Shown here: in pieces, positions 1 through 10,465 of the stretch
Layout: each line of letters begins with the position of its first letter
How positions within the stretch are numbered: position 1 is the stretch's first letter
Assembly: GCA_023334545.1 (NCBI GenBank)
Contig: JAADVB010000223.1
Location: forward strand, 1 to 30,340
Direction: 5' to 3'
DNA length: 30,340 bases
DNA from: Salisapilia sapeloensis
Lineage: Eukaryota; Oomycota; Peronosporomycetes; Peronosporales; Salisapiliaceae
Notes under the pieces: model-generated
Databases searched by the model: none
Told to the model about the DNA's origin: nothing
Seen by the model: only the letters and a program-made list of their open reading frames with translations
Position numbers and translations under genes: made by a program

Positions 1-970
1 GAAATCGAACTTCTACCTTCGGAAAAGGTTCTCTCTTTGCAGCGTAAAGTTTCTCGGATAAATCTCGGTGAAGCTGCCTCGAGCCATGCGCTGTCATGGT
101 CGCACTTGACGTGTACGAAATCGTCGGTGTGTCCACCATTGTAATGGTGTATTACAGGTGAAAACACAAGAACAGGTAAGCACTTAGCACTTAGAATGCT
201 ATGGTAGGCACTTGGAAAGTTGAAAAGTGAGGTACGGTATCGAGGAAGATCGGATGGTATTCGTACTTTTACTAATCACGTCAGGGGCCACAATTGATAC
301 AATCAACGCAGTATCATCATTTGGTGGTGCACGAAGAATTAAATCGACCGTCTGTTGTACCAGAGGTGCATCCGTTATCAAACGTGTCGTCTTGAAAACA
401 TGGGACACACAAAGTAGAAGCGTACCGCTGTGGTTGCCTACCGTCGTACATGTTTACAAGATACGTTATGAAGCAAACTGTATAAGGCCTGAGTTTAAAT
501 AAGAATGGTGCTAGTGATTTGTTATCGTGTCATTCAGGTGCATTTTAACTGACAGTACCCTGTGTATTACAAGCAAATTGGCCGAGCTCGCAGTCTAATC
601 GTATAAGTTTCAGAATGGTTAGTTTCCAGAGACATTTGACTGACGTGATTAAAAGCACAGGATAGAGCCCACGCCTCCGACGAACATTTATATTAAGAAT
701 CGCAAAGCCGGCGATATACAATTCTGGAGGTAGCACCGAATCGAAAAAGTGGTACAGATGAACCCTCTATAACAATTCTGCTAGGAAGGGCCTTTTAACG
801 ATTTTAAAGGGGTACCACAAAACAGAGGTACATACAAAATCTCTGTCGAGCACCATTTGTTCGACTTCGTATCAATAACGAATTATTCCCGCAATGTATT
901 ATGACAGTAACTGGTATTGGATTATTATATCCGATCCCTGGTGCAAGCTCATGGTGGCGCGATAAAAAAG

Positions 971-1110
971 GCTGTGTCCATGTTGCATACCGAATCGGTA
1001 AAATAGGAATTTATAATTTGTAATTCTACTCTTGACAAGCGAATCGGAAAGCTCTGTGTTCGTTTAAAATTGCCGATTCGGACTAGCTAAATGTTATGGA
1101 GACCCAAAGT
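971..1110. repeat. Imperfect inverted repeat with CCGAATCGG words
   Basis: The word CCGAATCGG occurs at 990-998, its near copy GCGAATCGG at 1039-1047, and CCGATTCGG, which is its reverse complement, at 1073-1081. The flanks outside the outer pair share a short TCCAT stretch in opposite orientation (978-982 on the plus strand; near 1100 on the minus strand). This looks like a degenerate inverted repeat of about 100-140 bp, possibly an eroded MITE-like element. No open frame or clear target-site duplication is visible. It could be chance in AT-rich DNA. Confidence 0.25.
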
Positions 1111-1283
1111 AGCATTTTAATATAACTTTCTGTCATTGTACCAAATGCATAAGCGAGTATTCTGTACTGCCCATGGAGATCCGAATTCATATTCTTGGTC
1201 TATCTTTGTCTTCGTCTAGGATGCAATTATAGTACAGTGATGGATGAAAGTTGAGCGACTTTTGCGACTTGCACTGTACTCTA

Positions 1284-1347
1284 CCCACTAAAATGGCTTT
1301 TTTTCAAAGATTCATTTTTATTAAAATTTATATCCCACTAAAATGGC
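1284..1347. repeat. 14-bp direct repeat, two copies 50 bp apart
   Basis: The sequence CCCACTAAAATGGC occurs exactly at 1284-1297 and again at 1334-1347, separated by a T/A-rich spacer. Two exact 14-mers this close are unlikely by chance. Function unknown; it could be a footprint of an inserted element or a small tandem duplication. Confidence 0.5.
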
Positions 1348-1851
1348 GAAGAGCTCACAAGCGCGAATAAATCGAATGCAACTTCAACCTGAACGATTTC
1401 CAACGATACACCACGATACCCTTGACACTATCTCCCGCCAAAGCATGACAGAGGAGTGAACGATATACGTGGATAAGAATGGAAAGGTAGATAGCGATGC
1501 AAGAGCAGGACGACCCGCCATAGACTTGGCACTGATTCCTACTATAATGCTTGCGTGTTTGTTCATATGATGCCTACGCTCCTCGCATACCACCCGATTA
1601 TCGACTCAACGAACACAGCCTTAAAGTAAAAGTGAGCAAAGACGACAGCGTGGCTTCTTGGAGAAGTACAGGCTTCTGCTTCGTAAGCAACGGGGCTTTT
1701 ATTACGTGGTATGATGGTAAAGTGTCTTTGAGTCACTGCAAACCATGTAGCTTGGGCAATGACGCTACCCTTGCACGACAGAGAATAAGGAATGAGCAGC
1801 TTTATTTTACTAGTTCAGTTCGATCCTCCCAGCCCATGTGATCTACTAGCA

Positions 1852-4355
1852 TCAAAGTCTCTTTTGCCAAAATGTCTGCACTTCGTCCACTCTTAATTTG
1901 TACACGGCACTTGCTTCCAGTACAGTCTTCACTTGGTCCATATCCCTTCCACTTTCGTTCGCAATGACACTGCGAATATCACGTACCCGATCCTCATCCA
2001 TCGTCCAGAGTGTTGCCACTTCCATCATCTTCTGCAAATGAGCTCGCGGATGGGACGTGCAAACGGAGAAGACGGACACAAAGGACTGCGCGTCCGTTTC
2101 AAACTGTCTTCCTCCTTCCTTTGCAATTACATGTTCGTCTGCATCAAGCACAGTGCCAGTAAGCTCTTCATCAATCTGCACGGCAAGCTCCTTCCACAGC
2201 TGATTCCAGCAATGCTCATGTAGAAACTCTTTGGACAAAACTAAAACTGTCGATACCAGTGTGAGGCTGGGTGCTAGTTCACTCGAGGGCTCTCCACACA
2301 CCTCTTGCCTGTCCGCCTTGTAACTTCCAAACCACGCAGATCGATATTTTCTCACATCACGCCGAACTAGACGCATGACATTTCTAGTAACGTCGCCCAT
2401 GGAAGCATTCAACTGTTTTGTTAAAGCTTCTACTTCATGTTCAAAGATCGAATCCGAGAACAAGACAGCTTCCTCTTCCTCGACCGGATTTGAGGATTGC
2501 ACATTGTCTTCCGATACTACCGACCCGACTGAGTCTTCCACCACGGCATTCGTTTTCTCTACACCAGTCGTATCGTCGGACGCTCGGCCGAATAGACTCT
2601 GCATGGCAGTAGACCCAGCAGAGTAGGCTGCTGCCAGAGCTCTCCCTGGTCCAATGACACTTCCAGGACCTGCAACTGCCTGGCGCACGGCAACCGCCTC
2701 CTCTCTCGCCAACACTGCATCCGACGCGCTTTGAAGCACTGCTTTCGAGTACTCGAGTCGAATCTGTAGCATCCGCCGGCGCAGTTGCTTCGACTCGGAT
2801 GCCATTTGTGCCAACTCTAAGAAAGCGCTGCTCTCCTGCCAGTCATGTAATGCATCGATGACGAACTGGTAGGCGTTGAGTAGTAAAAGAATTTGGCGAA
2901 AGGAGGAAGGGTTTAAAGGACAGGACTCGACTGCATCACCGACGTCGAGGGACCAGAGGTGTTGAGCGCAATGTTGGGAAAAGTCCTGCAGCAACACTTG
3001 GTGCACTTGGCTAACATAGAGATAGCGATGGGACGGCTTGGCCATCGGTAAGAACCGTCGGCAGAGGTAGTCTAGTGTTGACACAAAAGCAACCGCACAT
3101 CGAGGAACATAACGCAGAGGAGATGCGGCTGTTAGTTCGTCCAAGCCATCGAGATATGCGTCCCAAGGCCTCGTTGATTGGGAAAATATATCTGCATTCA
3201 ATTTCGCACGAGCATAAGAGACGTCCACTGCCGTCCACGTGAATAGCGTCTGCTCTTCCTGCGTGAACATGTCGATGCATCGAGGATACTTGTATCTTGC
3301 CTCATTCGCCCATGCATAATAATCGTACTCGTCGTCCAATGATCGTTCGAAGATCAACGTTTCATCTAGCGTATGACAAAAGAGCTCTTTATGCGCCAAT
3401 AGCGTTGGCAATTCGTGCTGAAGCTTGCGTTGTGTTGCTTGAATAAAGTGGACGATCAGGATGACTGGCCCGTCACAACAGTCCAGATGTAAGCCGACGT
3501 GGTTTCGCAATACAGGAGTGACGGTATGAGATAGGAAGCGGTGGTGACCACCAAGTTGCTCGTTGATGTAGGTAAACACCCACTCTGGCTTGGATAATCG
3601 ATTCGTCTTGCTTTCAGGTCGCTCAAAGTGGAACTGGAAACGACGCAGGATAGGATTGAAGAGCTCCTCCAGTGCCCATACCGAGTCTGATTCACTATTG
3701 TGAGCTGAAGATGCATGCTGTAAGGCAAGCAAGTTCTCGAGCATAACGCTGAGAGCAGCAAGAGTCTCTCTTCGTTCATCCATCTCGTCTTTATCAAGCA
3801 CCTGCGGCCAGGAGATGTGCTTCAAATGCTTGTGAAGAGCTGTAACGAGGTGCTGCTTTTGCATCACTGCGAGTGATTTGATCCGTGCTTGTAGACAGCT
3901 CTATACGTTTCGAAAAAGCTTAGTACGACTCTTTTGTGACTCCATTGAGTGTAAAGTACTTTAATGGGTAGACAATAATCCTTTCGAAGCAGTTCAGATA
4001 GCTCTTGTGTCTTTCGGATTCCAGCCGGCATGTCTTCTCGATACTCTTCGACCAGTGTCTTGGTCACTTCCTCTGCTTCGATCGCTGCAGTAAGTCCAAT
4101 CTGCATCTGTAACTGAAGAGCATCATCTTCACTCATGGAGCTACTGCAATCCTCCTTCCATTTGTATAGCATTTCAATCCGATGATCAATTGCATTTGCA
4201 TCCTCCTCCTCGGACGCTTTCTCGATCACTTTAATGACCTGATTACACATTTCTTCCTTATCATCTGCAGGAATCTCGGCCTCATTCATCCTCTTCGAAA
4301 CATTCAAAGCTTCCCATCGTCCATAGATCTCCTCTAGTCCGTTACGCTCGGTCAT
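1852..4355 (-). CDS. RINT1/TIP20 family vesicle-tethering protein
   Basis: The product resembles the RINT1 (animals) / MAG2 (plants) / Tip20 (yeast) family, a subunit of the Dsl1/NRZ complex that tethers Golgi-derived COPI vesicles at the ER. Two frames carry it. The first, 4355 to 3864, gives 163 residues of acidic helical sequence starting at a true ATG. The second, 3864 down to 1852, gives about 670 residues with the family-like region around PEWVFTYINEQL, followed by VLRNHVGLHL, and a helical C-terminal half. The first frame's TGA overlaps the second frame's first ATG (TGATG at 3862-3866). Joined, they give about 830 residues, near the family's 700-800. I infer one gene with either a short unassigned intron or a one-base shift near 3864; I could not choose the splice sites. 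The C-terminal two thirds is secure, the junction is not. Confidence 0.75.
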
Positions 4356-4514
4356 ATCGGCGTAGGAGCTCTTCGATTCCGTCCAGATGGCAAATGATCC
4401 GAGATCGTGTCATTGTACCACAATCGTACCATATAATTAAACTACCGTTTTGTATGTGATAGTTTATCACCGTCTACTGTATCGGTGGCTGGTCACCATC
4501 GGAGCAATACATAG
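4356..4514. promoter_or_regulatory. Short divergent (bidirectional) promoter region
   Basis: Only 159 bp separate the start codons of the RINT1-like gene (minus) and the NOC1/MAK21-like gene (plus), so both promoters and both 5' UTRs must lie here. The interval is moderately AT-rich; I see no clear TATA box and no convincing oomycete initiator element. Shared regulation is an inference from the spacing alone. Confidence 0.5.
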
Positions 4515-7229
4515 ATGGCAATGCCGAAGAGCACGAAGAGCAGCGATGCCAAGGCGAAGGGTTCAGCTGCTGCCGTGAAAAAGGCTGCTAAACCCTCCAC
4601 AGCCACCGCCAAGAGCACGCACAAGAAATTTGGTGCTGGAAACGATACAAAGCCTGCAAAATCGGGTACCAAGGCTGACCTTGTGCAGGACGATGGCAGT
4701 CTCGAAGCCTTACGAGCGAAATTGGAGGAAGGGACAGCTTGGTATGACATTCTAGAGCCATTGCAAGCACCGGAGCCTTCTGCGAAGAAGTCTAAGAAAT
4801 CTAAAAAGAAGCAAGCTGCCGAGACGGAAGAGCTGACTGCCGAGTCGCCTGCCGTCCAAAAGGCAAAGGCTAGAGGCCAGGCACTTCTCGAGCAGGAAGT
4901 CAGTCAGCACGAACGCAAAAAGGAAGGCAGTCTGTCAAGTGATGACAAGTACCTTGCGACCATGATGCGGTCTGGTACACTGTCGGATCGAGTGGCTGCA
5001 CTCACGCTATCTGTCCAGGCGTCTCCGATCCTGAGTTTATCCAAGCTCTCTCAGCTGACCACCATGGCGGGAAAGAAAGCACGTCGGGAGAGCCGTCTGG
5101 CTGTCGAGTCCTTGCGCGATCTCTTCATCAACAACCTGCTACCGACGGACCGCAAGCTTAGCTTCTTCCACCAACAACCACTCAGCCACCCAGACATCTC
5201 CGACGCGTACCTTTTGATCTGGTTCTTCGAACACTGCTTGAAGACTGCGTACGCCAACCTAGTGGGTGTCTTGTCGTCTGGCCTGGAAGACGCAGTTGCA
5301 GCGCATAAGAAGGGCTGTCTGCATGCAGCAGCAACCTTGTTGACGGAGAGACCGGAGCAAGAAGCTGTGCTCTTGTCCATGCTCGTGAACAAGTTGGGTG
5401 ACCCTGACCGAAAGATTGCTGCGTCTGTCCAGACGGCACTGAAGCAACTACTGACAGCACATCCGGCGATGAAGAAGGTGGTAGCAGACGACGTCGAACG
5501 TCTCGTCACTCGTCCGCACGTGGCGGATCGATCCAAGTACAACGCCATTCTTTTCCTGAATCAGCTGCAGCTGACGCATGAAGACGCAGATCTCGCTTCC
5601 CATCTCATCACAGTCTACTTTGGTCTGTTCTCGAAAGAGATTGCAGGTCTCCAGAAGGCTCCAACGCCCAATAGGAAGAAGAAGTCTGTCATGAAGAAGC
5701 AAAAGAAAGGAAAGAAGATGAAAGACGAGAACCCTCTCGACCGAAAGCTACTGAGTGCTCTGCTCATGGGTGTCAACCGCGCCTTCCCCTTCACGGACGC
5801 CACGTCCGCTAGTTTGACGAAGGAGATCGAGTCACTCTTCTCCGTCGTCCACAAAGCTCCTTTCGCCACAGGCATCCAAGCTCTACTTCTTCTCTTCCAA
5901 GTGCTCAGCAGTACGCACAGCGTCTCGGATCGATTCTACGTCGCGCTGTATGCGAAACTCATGGACCCAAGACTCAGACAGACTTCCAAGCACACGGTCC
6001 TGCTCAACCTCGTCTACCGCGCGATCAAGAACGACGTGTCTCCCGCTCGCAGTGCTGCGTTTATCAAGAGACTGCTGCAGCTGAGTCTAGCGATGAACCC
6101 TGCCTTTTCATGTGCCGTGCTGTACCTCGTGTCAGAGCTCTTCAAGGTCCAGCCACAGCTTCGTACGTTGTTGGATCAGCCATCGAGCGAAGTGTTTGAA
6201 TCGACCGCAAGTGAGATGAAGGCGGATACGAACGAGCACTCTGACTCGGAAGACGATGAGGTCGTGAAGAAGGATCAGGAGCAGTCTCAAGCTGTCCTCG
6301 CCCAAATGTTCGGATCGTCGGACACGACCGAGACGAGTGGAGAGCGCAAGTCTGTTGCTACGGTCTACGACCCGATGAAGCGTAATCCTTTGTTCGCAGG
6401 CGCCGAACGAACGTGTGCGTGGGAGGTTCGGTCGCTCTTGACCCATTACCACCCATCGGTGCGAGTGTTCACCAAGCAATTGGTCCTGGACAAAGAGACC
6501 GGTATCCAATACGACAGTGATCCTCTGATCGACTTCTCTGTGCCTTCGTTCTTCGAAAAGTTCGTGACGAAGAAGCCAAAGCCTACTGGTACCAAGCAAA
6601 CGTCCACGTCGTCCGCACCGACAACGTTGGCTGACATGGGTGCGCGGGAGACTGTGTCTACTGAAGACGACGCGTTCTTCCACCGGTTCTTCCAAGAGAG
6701 GTCGAACCGAGAGCAGCAGCATAAGAGTCTCAGGAAGAAGAAGAAGAGTGTCTTGGACGAAACGGACTCTGGACCACAAGACGCAGATGTGTTCTCGGAC
6801 AATGAGGACGGAGAGGATGAAGAGATGGAGGCCTTTGCGCAGCAGTTGGCCGAAGGTATGATGGAGGACGCTGATAATGACGACGAAGATCCGGACACGG
6901 GCGACTGGAGTGGACCTGAAAGCGACGACGATGAAGCTGACGCTGAGGACATGGAAGAACCCGAGATGGACGATATGGAAGAGCCAGAGTTTGATGGTGC
7001 CGACGATGACTCTGACGACGAAGAGCTGATGGAGTTTGGCGAAGATGAAGACGAAGAGGAAGAAGCGGAGGAAGAAGAAGAGGAGAAACCGGCGAAGAAG
7101 GATGGGAAGCGCAAGTCTCCTTTCGCTAGTGCAGATGATTATGAAGAGATGGTCAAGAAGGCGATGGAAGCTCGAGAAGCCAAGGCCGACAGTGCTCCAT
7201 CCAAGAAGAAACGTAAGAAACAAAAGTAG
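4515..7229 (+). CDS. NOC1/MAK21/CEBPZ-type ribosome biogenesis protein
   Basis: This 904-residue single-exon protein belongs to the CBF/Mak21 family (yeast Noc1/Mak21, human CEBPZ), a nucleolar factor for early 60S subunit assembly and export. The first 60 residues and about 80-100 are lysine/alanine-rich and basic, as expected for a nucleolar protein. Residues about 130-450 form a helical-repeat region. The CBF domain spans about 455-690 and includes the family hallmark near residue 624 (YDPMKRNPLFAGAE) followed by WEV, then HYHPSV and the ending DFSVPSFFEKF. Residues about 755-860 are an extreme Asp/Glu tract and the last residues are a basic lysine/arginine tail. The ATG at 4515 sits in a good context (AGATGGCA); a second ATG two codons later is possible. 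Long antisense frames over the acidic tract are shadows. The neighbouring acetate kinase is convergent. Confidence 0.93.
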   Translation: MAMPKSTKSSDAKAKGSAAAVKKAAKPSTATAKSTHKKFGAGNDTKPAKSGTKADLVQDDGSLEALRAKLEEGTAWYDILEPLQAPEPSAKKSKKSKKKQAAETEELTAESPAVQKAKARGQALLEQEVSQHERKKEGSLSSDDKYLATMMRSGTLSDRVAALTLSVQASPILSLSKLSQLTTMAGKKARRESRLAVESLRDLFINNLLPTDRKLSFFHQQPLSHPDISDAYLLIWFFEHCLKTAYANLVGVLSSGLEDAVAAHKKGCLHAAATLLTERPEQEAVLLSMLVNKLGDPDRKIAASVQTALKQLLTAHPAMKKVVADDVERLVTRPHVADRSKYNAILFLNQLQLTHEDADLASHLITVYFGLFSKEIAGLQKAPTPNRKKKSVMKKQKKGKKMKDENPLDRKLLSALLMGVNRAFPFTDATSASLTKEIESLFSVVHKAPFATGIQALLLLFQVLSSTHSVSDRFYVALYAKLMDPRLRQTSKHTVLLNLVYRAIKNDVSPARSAAFIKRLLQLSLAMNPAFSCAVLYLVSELFKVQPQLRTLLDQPSSEVFESTASEMKADTNEHSDSEDDEVVKKDQEQSQAVLAQMFGSSDTTETSGERKSVATVYDPMKRNPLFAGAERTCAWEVRSLLTHYHPSVRVFTKQLVLDKETGIQYDSDPLIDFSVPSFFEKFVTKKPKPTGTKQTSTSSAPTTLADMGARETVSTEDDAFFHRFFQERSNREQQHKSLRKKKKSVLDETDSGPQDADVFSDNEDGEDEEMEAFAQQLAEGMMEDADNDDEDPDTGDWSGPESDDDEADAEDMEEPEMDDMEEPEFDGADDDSDDEELMEFGEDEDEEEEAEEEEEEKPAKKDGKRKSPFASADDYEEMVKKAMEAREAKADSAPSKKKRKKQK

Positions 7230-7703
7230 ACGTTAGGATGCATAAATACTACCATTAGTTTTGTCTTTCCTCATCGTACGTTCAAATGCGGATACGATGG
7301 ATGTTGAACTCATAGCTATTCCTCACGTGTTCACCTTGTAAAAGGGGATTCGTATCCATCATGATTTATTTCTGCACTCGACCGACATGGAGAGGAGCGG
7401 AATCAAATTCTACTTCTCTTCGATTTAAAGCTTCCGTAGGAATGGGAAGAGCAAGAATAACCTCAATGAAGGTCACATTTCTTCACTAACAATACCCTAC
7501 AACCTTGTCGACTCCTCTGACTATCAGCAGACAAGACTATGACTGCTGCACTGTCACGATGACTGCATAGGAGCTGCTAGACTACCCTCCTTCTGACTTG
7601 ATATGAACACAAAAAGAGAGCTCACGTGATTAAATCTTCCATCTTATGATTGAACTTCACTGACTTCTTCAAAACGTGAACTTCTCAGAGTCACTCGTTC
7701 CAC
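7230..7703. other. Convergent 3' intergenic region
   Basis: This 474-bp stretch lies between the stop codons of the NOC1-like gene (plus) and acetate kinase (minus). I see no gene. It should hold both 3' UTRs and polyadenylation signals; no strong canonical AATAAA stands out. Confidence 0.6.
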
Positions 7704-8993
7704 CTACAAAGCAATCCTAGCGGTCTGATCGGCGATACTACGTTCTTCATCCGTAGGCAAGACCAGTACCTTGATCTTCGAGTTCTTGCTCTGGATCTCC
7801 GTTGGACCTTCTCCCATCATCGCCTGTCCGTTCTTCTCGTCATCCAGCTCGATGCCGACAAAGGCCAAGTCCTTGCAAACACGCTCTCGGATCATGGCAC
7901 TGCTCTCGCCTGTGCCAGCCGTGAACACGATGGCTTGGCATTCACCAGCCAACTCGAGCAAGTACGCACCGAGGTACTTGCGCACACGATGCGCGAACAC
8001 GTCCAGAGCTAGAGCAGCTCGTTCGTCGCCTTCACGGACACGATCCTGGATGTGTCGGACGTCACTGTCTCCGCAAAGTCCGAGCAATCCGCTCTTCTTG
8101 TTCAACATCTTGTCCACGTCATCGAGCTTCATGTCGAGGTGGTTCGTGAGGAAAGAGTGGAGAGCAGGGTCGACGTCTCCACTGCGCGTGCCCATGACCA
8201 GACCTTCAAGCGGCGTCACGCCCATGGTCGTATCGACACACGTTCCATTCTTGACTGCTGCCATCGACGCTCCGTTACCCAAGTGGCACGTAATAATGTT
8301 GCACTCTTCTGTCTTGCAGCCGAGAATCGACGCAGCCTTCTCCGTAACGAACTGGTGAGAAGTGCCGTGGAAGCCGTAGCGACGAACGCCGTGCTTTTCA
8401 TACAACTCATACGGAAGAGCGTACATGTACGCCTTGGGTGGCATGTCCGCATGGAAAGCAGTGTCAAAGACACCGACGTTCGGGAGCTTATTGCCAAAGA
8501 CTTGCGTCGCGACGTCGATGCCCAGCAGACCTGGGGGGTTGTGGAGAGGAGCGAGACTCGCATTGCTCTCAATTGCTTCCTTCACCTGAGCATCGATGAG
8601 CGCGGCCTGATGAATTTTCTCTCCGCCATGGACAATTCGATGGCCGATCGCAGCGAGGCCAGCCATGTCATCGGCGTGGAAGTATCTTTCGACAGCAGCC
8701 TGAAGTGCGTCCTTGTGCGAATGCAAGGGCAGCTCAACCTTTTCCTTTTTCTCCTCTCCACTTGGGCTATAGCTCGTGTGCTTAATACAACCGTCTTTGC
8801 CCTCGCTCGGCGAAAGCTCCACGAGACCAGAGAAGACGGGAGACCCGACCTGTTTGTCTTCCAATCCGAACATCTTGTACTTGAGCGACGAGCTGCCGGC
8901 GTTCAGTACTAGCAGACGAGCATCACTGTGGGCAGCGGACGAGAACGACCGGCGCAGAGGTGTAGATAGACGAAGAGAACGAGATGCGAGCAT
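7704..8993 (-). CDS. ackA: Acetate kinase, probably mitochondrial
   Basis: The 429-residue product is a bacterial-type acetate kinase (EC 2.7.2.1), interconverting acetyl phosphate plus ADP with acetate plus ATP. Family blocks are all present: NAGSSSLK at residues 31-38, the GHRIVHGGE block, FDTAFH, GFHGTSH, CHLGNGAS, MGTRSGDVDP and FTAGTGE. The open frame continues upstream to 9116, but the first ATG is at 8993, so I use it. That start gives a leader of about 24 residues, MLASRSLRLSTPLRRSFSSA, rich in Arg/Ser/Leu and lacking acids, typical of mitochondrial targeting; bacterial enzymes begin at about residue 27. No intron. In other eukaryotes this enzyme partners phosphotransacetylase or phosphoketolase; neither is in this window. 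Family certain, location inferred. Confidence 0.95.
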   Translation of the reverse strand: MLASRSLRLSTPLRRSFSSAAHSDARLLVLNAGSSSLKYKMFGLEDKQVGSPVFSGLVELSPSEGKDGCIKHTSYSPSGEEKKEKVELPLHSHKDALQAAVERYFHADDMAGLAAIGHRIVHGGEKIHQAALIDAQVKEAIESNASLAPLHNPPGLLGIDVATQVFGNKLPNVGVFDTAFHADMPPKAYMYALPYELYEKHGVRRYGFHGTSHQFVTEKAASILGCKTEECNIITCHLGNGASMAAVKNGTCVDTTMGVTPLEGLVMGTRSGDVDPALHSFLTNHLDMKLDDVDKMLNKKSGLLGLCGDSDVRHIQDRVREGDERAALALDVFAHRVRKYLGAYLLELAGECQAIVFTAGTGESSAMIRERVCKDLAFVGIELDDEKNGQAMMGEGPTEIQSKNSKIKVLVLPTDEERSIADQTARIAL

Positions 8994-10465
8994 GATGCTG
9001 CGGATATGAAAATGCGATTGCTGCTTCCGGTCGACGTTTAGCTGCGCGCCTCGTCTCAGGATCGTTTTGCGGCAGACAGGCGTTGGAGGAAGGGTGAAGA
9101 ATACGCAAAAACGCACTTTTAGACATAAATTAGGGTCTCTATCACGTAAGTACGCGCTTAATTATTTGCGCACGTTTAAAGTTACAGCTCATTCTTTCAA
9201 ATCGTAGCTTTTGCGGATAAAAACGACAAAAAGAGTGCTTTTGTCCAATTAAAACGTCCGTCTGGTTACGTGCTTGGTATGTCGTCTACGGAAGCTGCAG
9301 ACGCGACGCCAAGTGACCGTGAGTGCAGTATGCTAGCAAGGCAATGGATTGGACTACGAGTTAGTATTTGCGTAGTAGATTTGAAGGTGAGCCAAATGGA
9401 AACTAGGAATGGATGAAGAGAGCGAGAGTTCAATAGTTTAGATAAACGACTTCGCTTTAGCACGGAAACTCACAACCTTTGCTGTCTAGTTAGCTTCATC
9501 AGTTCTTTATGAAGGAGAAGTTCCTCGGACAAAATGCAGGAGACAAAACTTTATGTGTTCTAGGATTGGTCTATAAACTATAAAGACCTGTAGAAGATAT
9601 AAAGTGCCCATTCCGAGCAATGCTTGATAGAAAACAACGGAAATGCAATGCAGCACTCGTAATACGATAATTGTTTACTGCGTGTGTCCGTACGAGATGG
9701 TTGAAGATAGATTGGCAGCAACCCCACTATCGTATCGGATACGTATTGTTCGAGCACTGGCGTAAACTACTTGGTACTGTCCGATGCAAAGAGTCTGTAC
9801 ATTCGGACATTAGCTCTTTCTGTCCATCCCTTAGAAATTTGCCTGCGAAAAATGCGATTCATTCTTTGCATTGAGTACAGCGCCCTAAGCGAGTGCCCTC
9901 TAGGTCAAACTGCTGCACCGACATTCACTATCCTTCAAATTATCCTTTAATACCTACTCGTCTCCATACTTCGTGCTTCCTACAGCATATACTTTTCGTA
10001 CTTCTCTTCTTGATACATTTTAACTAGGATACATGAATCCAGCTTAAAGAAATTCCCCGCCCTTTCTTGAAGCAAAATACTCTTTGCTTTTCGTAGAAGC
10101 CCAGTTGTAAATTCTGCATCGCCGAAGATGGCACAGCAATAGCTTTAAGCACGTAGTATACCTTTTGAAATCCCTGTTGCTTCCTAGTTTCCACTGGCGA
10201 TGCCGAACTATTTTGACGGATGGTACAACAGCCTTGACTTGGCCATAAACTTTTTACCATGGGCCCATGTATGACTTCGCACGCTTCAGTCATTTCGTCT
10301 CTAAAAGTGGCATGGTTAGAAAGAAATCTCGAGCTACCATGCGGTCCACAAATGTTGGCTACAGACGAAAAAGTGATGACTTAGCACGAAGTCACCTTGG
10401 TAAGCAAGTAGGAACCAAGTTTGATATCATTGCCCTTTTCGACGCCATTGATCACAAAGCAGATA
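8994..10465. other. Intergenic region, no supported gene
   Basis: About 1.5 kb between the divergent starts of acetate kinase and the secreted acidic protein. Frames of 65-101 codons occur but none has a recognisable motif. The sequence GCTCATTCTTTCAAATC near 9187-9203 resembles the oomycete initiator plus flanking element, but it points to the plus strand where no gene follows closely, so I do not call it a promoter. Confidence 0.55.

Larger units (their letters stand above)
1..1851. other. Intergenic region, no supported gene
   Basis: No reading frame here gives a recognisable protein. The longest short frames, about 70-96 codons near 199-502 and 1551-1841, have no motif, no signal peptide, and overlap one another on opposite strands, which is typical of chance frames. 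The region is AT-rich and contains a cluster of CCGAATCGG-like words at about 990-1081 and a 14-bp direct repeat at 1284-1297 and 1334-1347, listed separately. It probably includes the 3' flank of the RINT1-like gene, which ends at 1852 on the minus strand. Confidence 0.6.

Noticed and set aside
6132-7223. 363-codon minus-strand open frame, and a 222-codon Ser-rich frame at 6446-7114
   Set aside because: Both are antisense shadows of the acidic Asp/Glu tail and CBF region of the NOC1-like gene; the products are low-complexity and have no family resemblance.
8052-8912. 286-codon plus-strand frame opposite acetate kinase
   Set aside because: Acetate kinase has every family motif on the minus strand; this frame is a codon-bias shadow.
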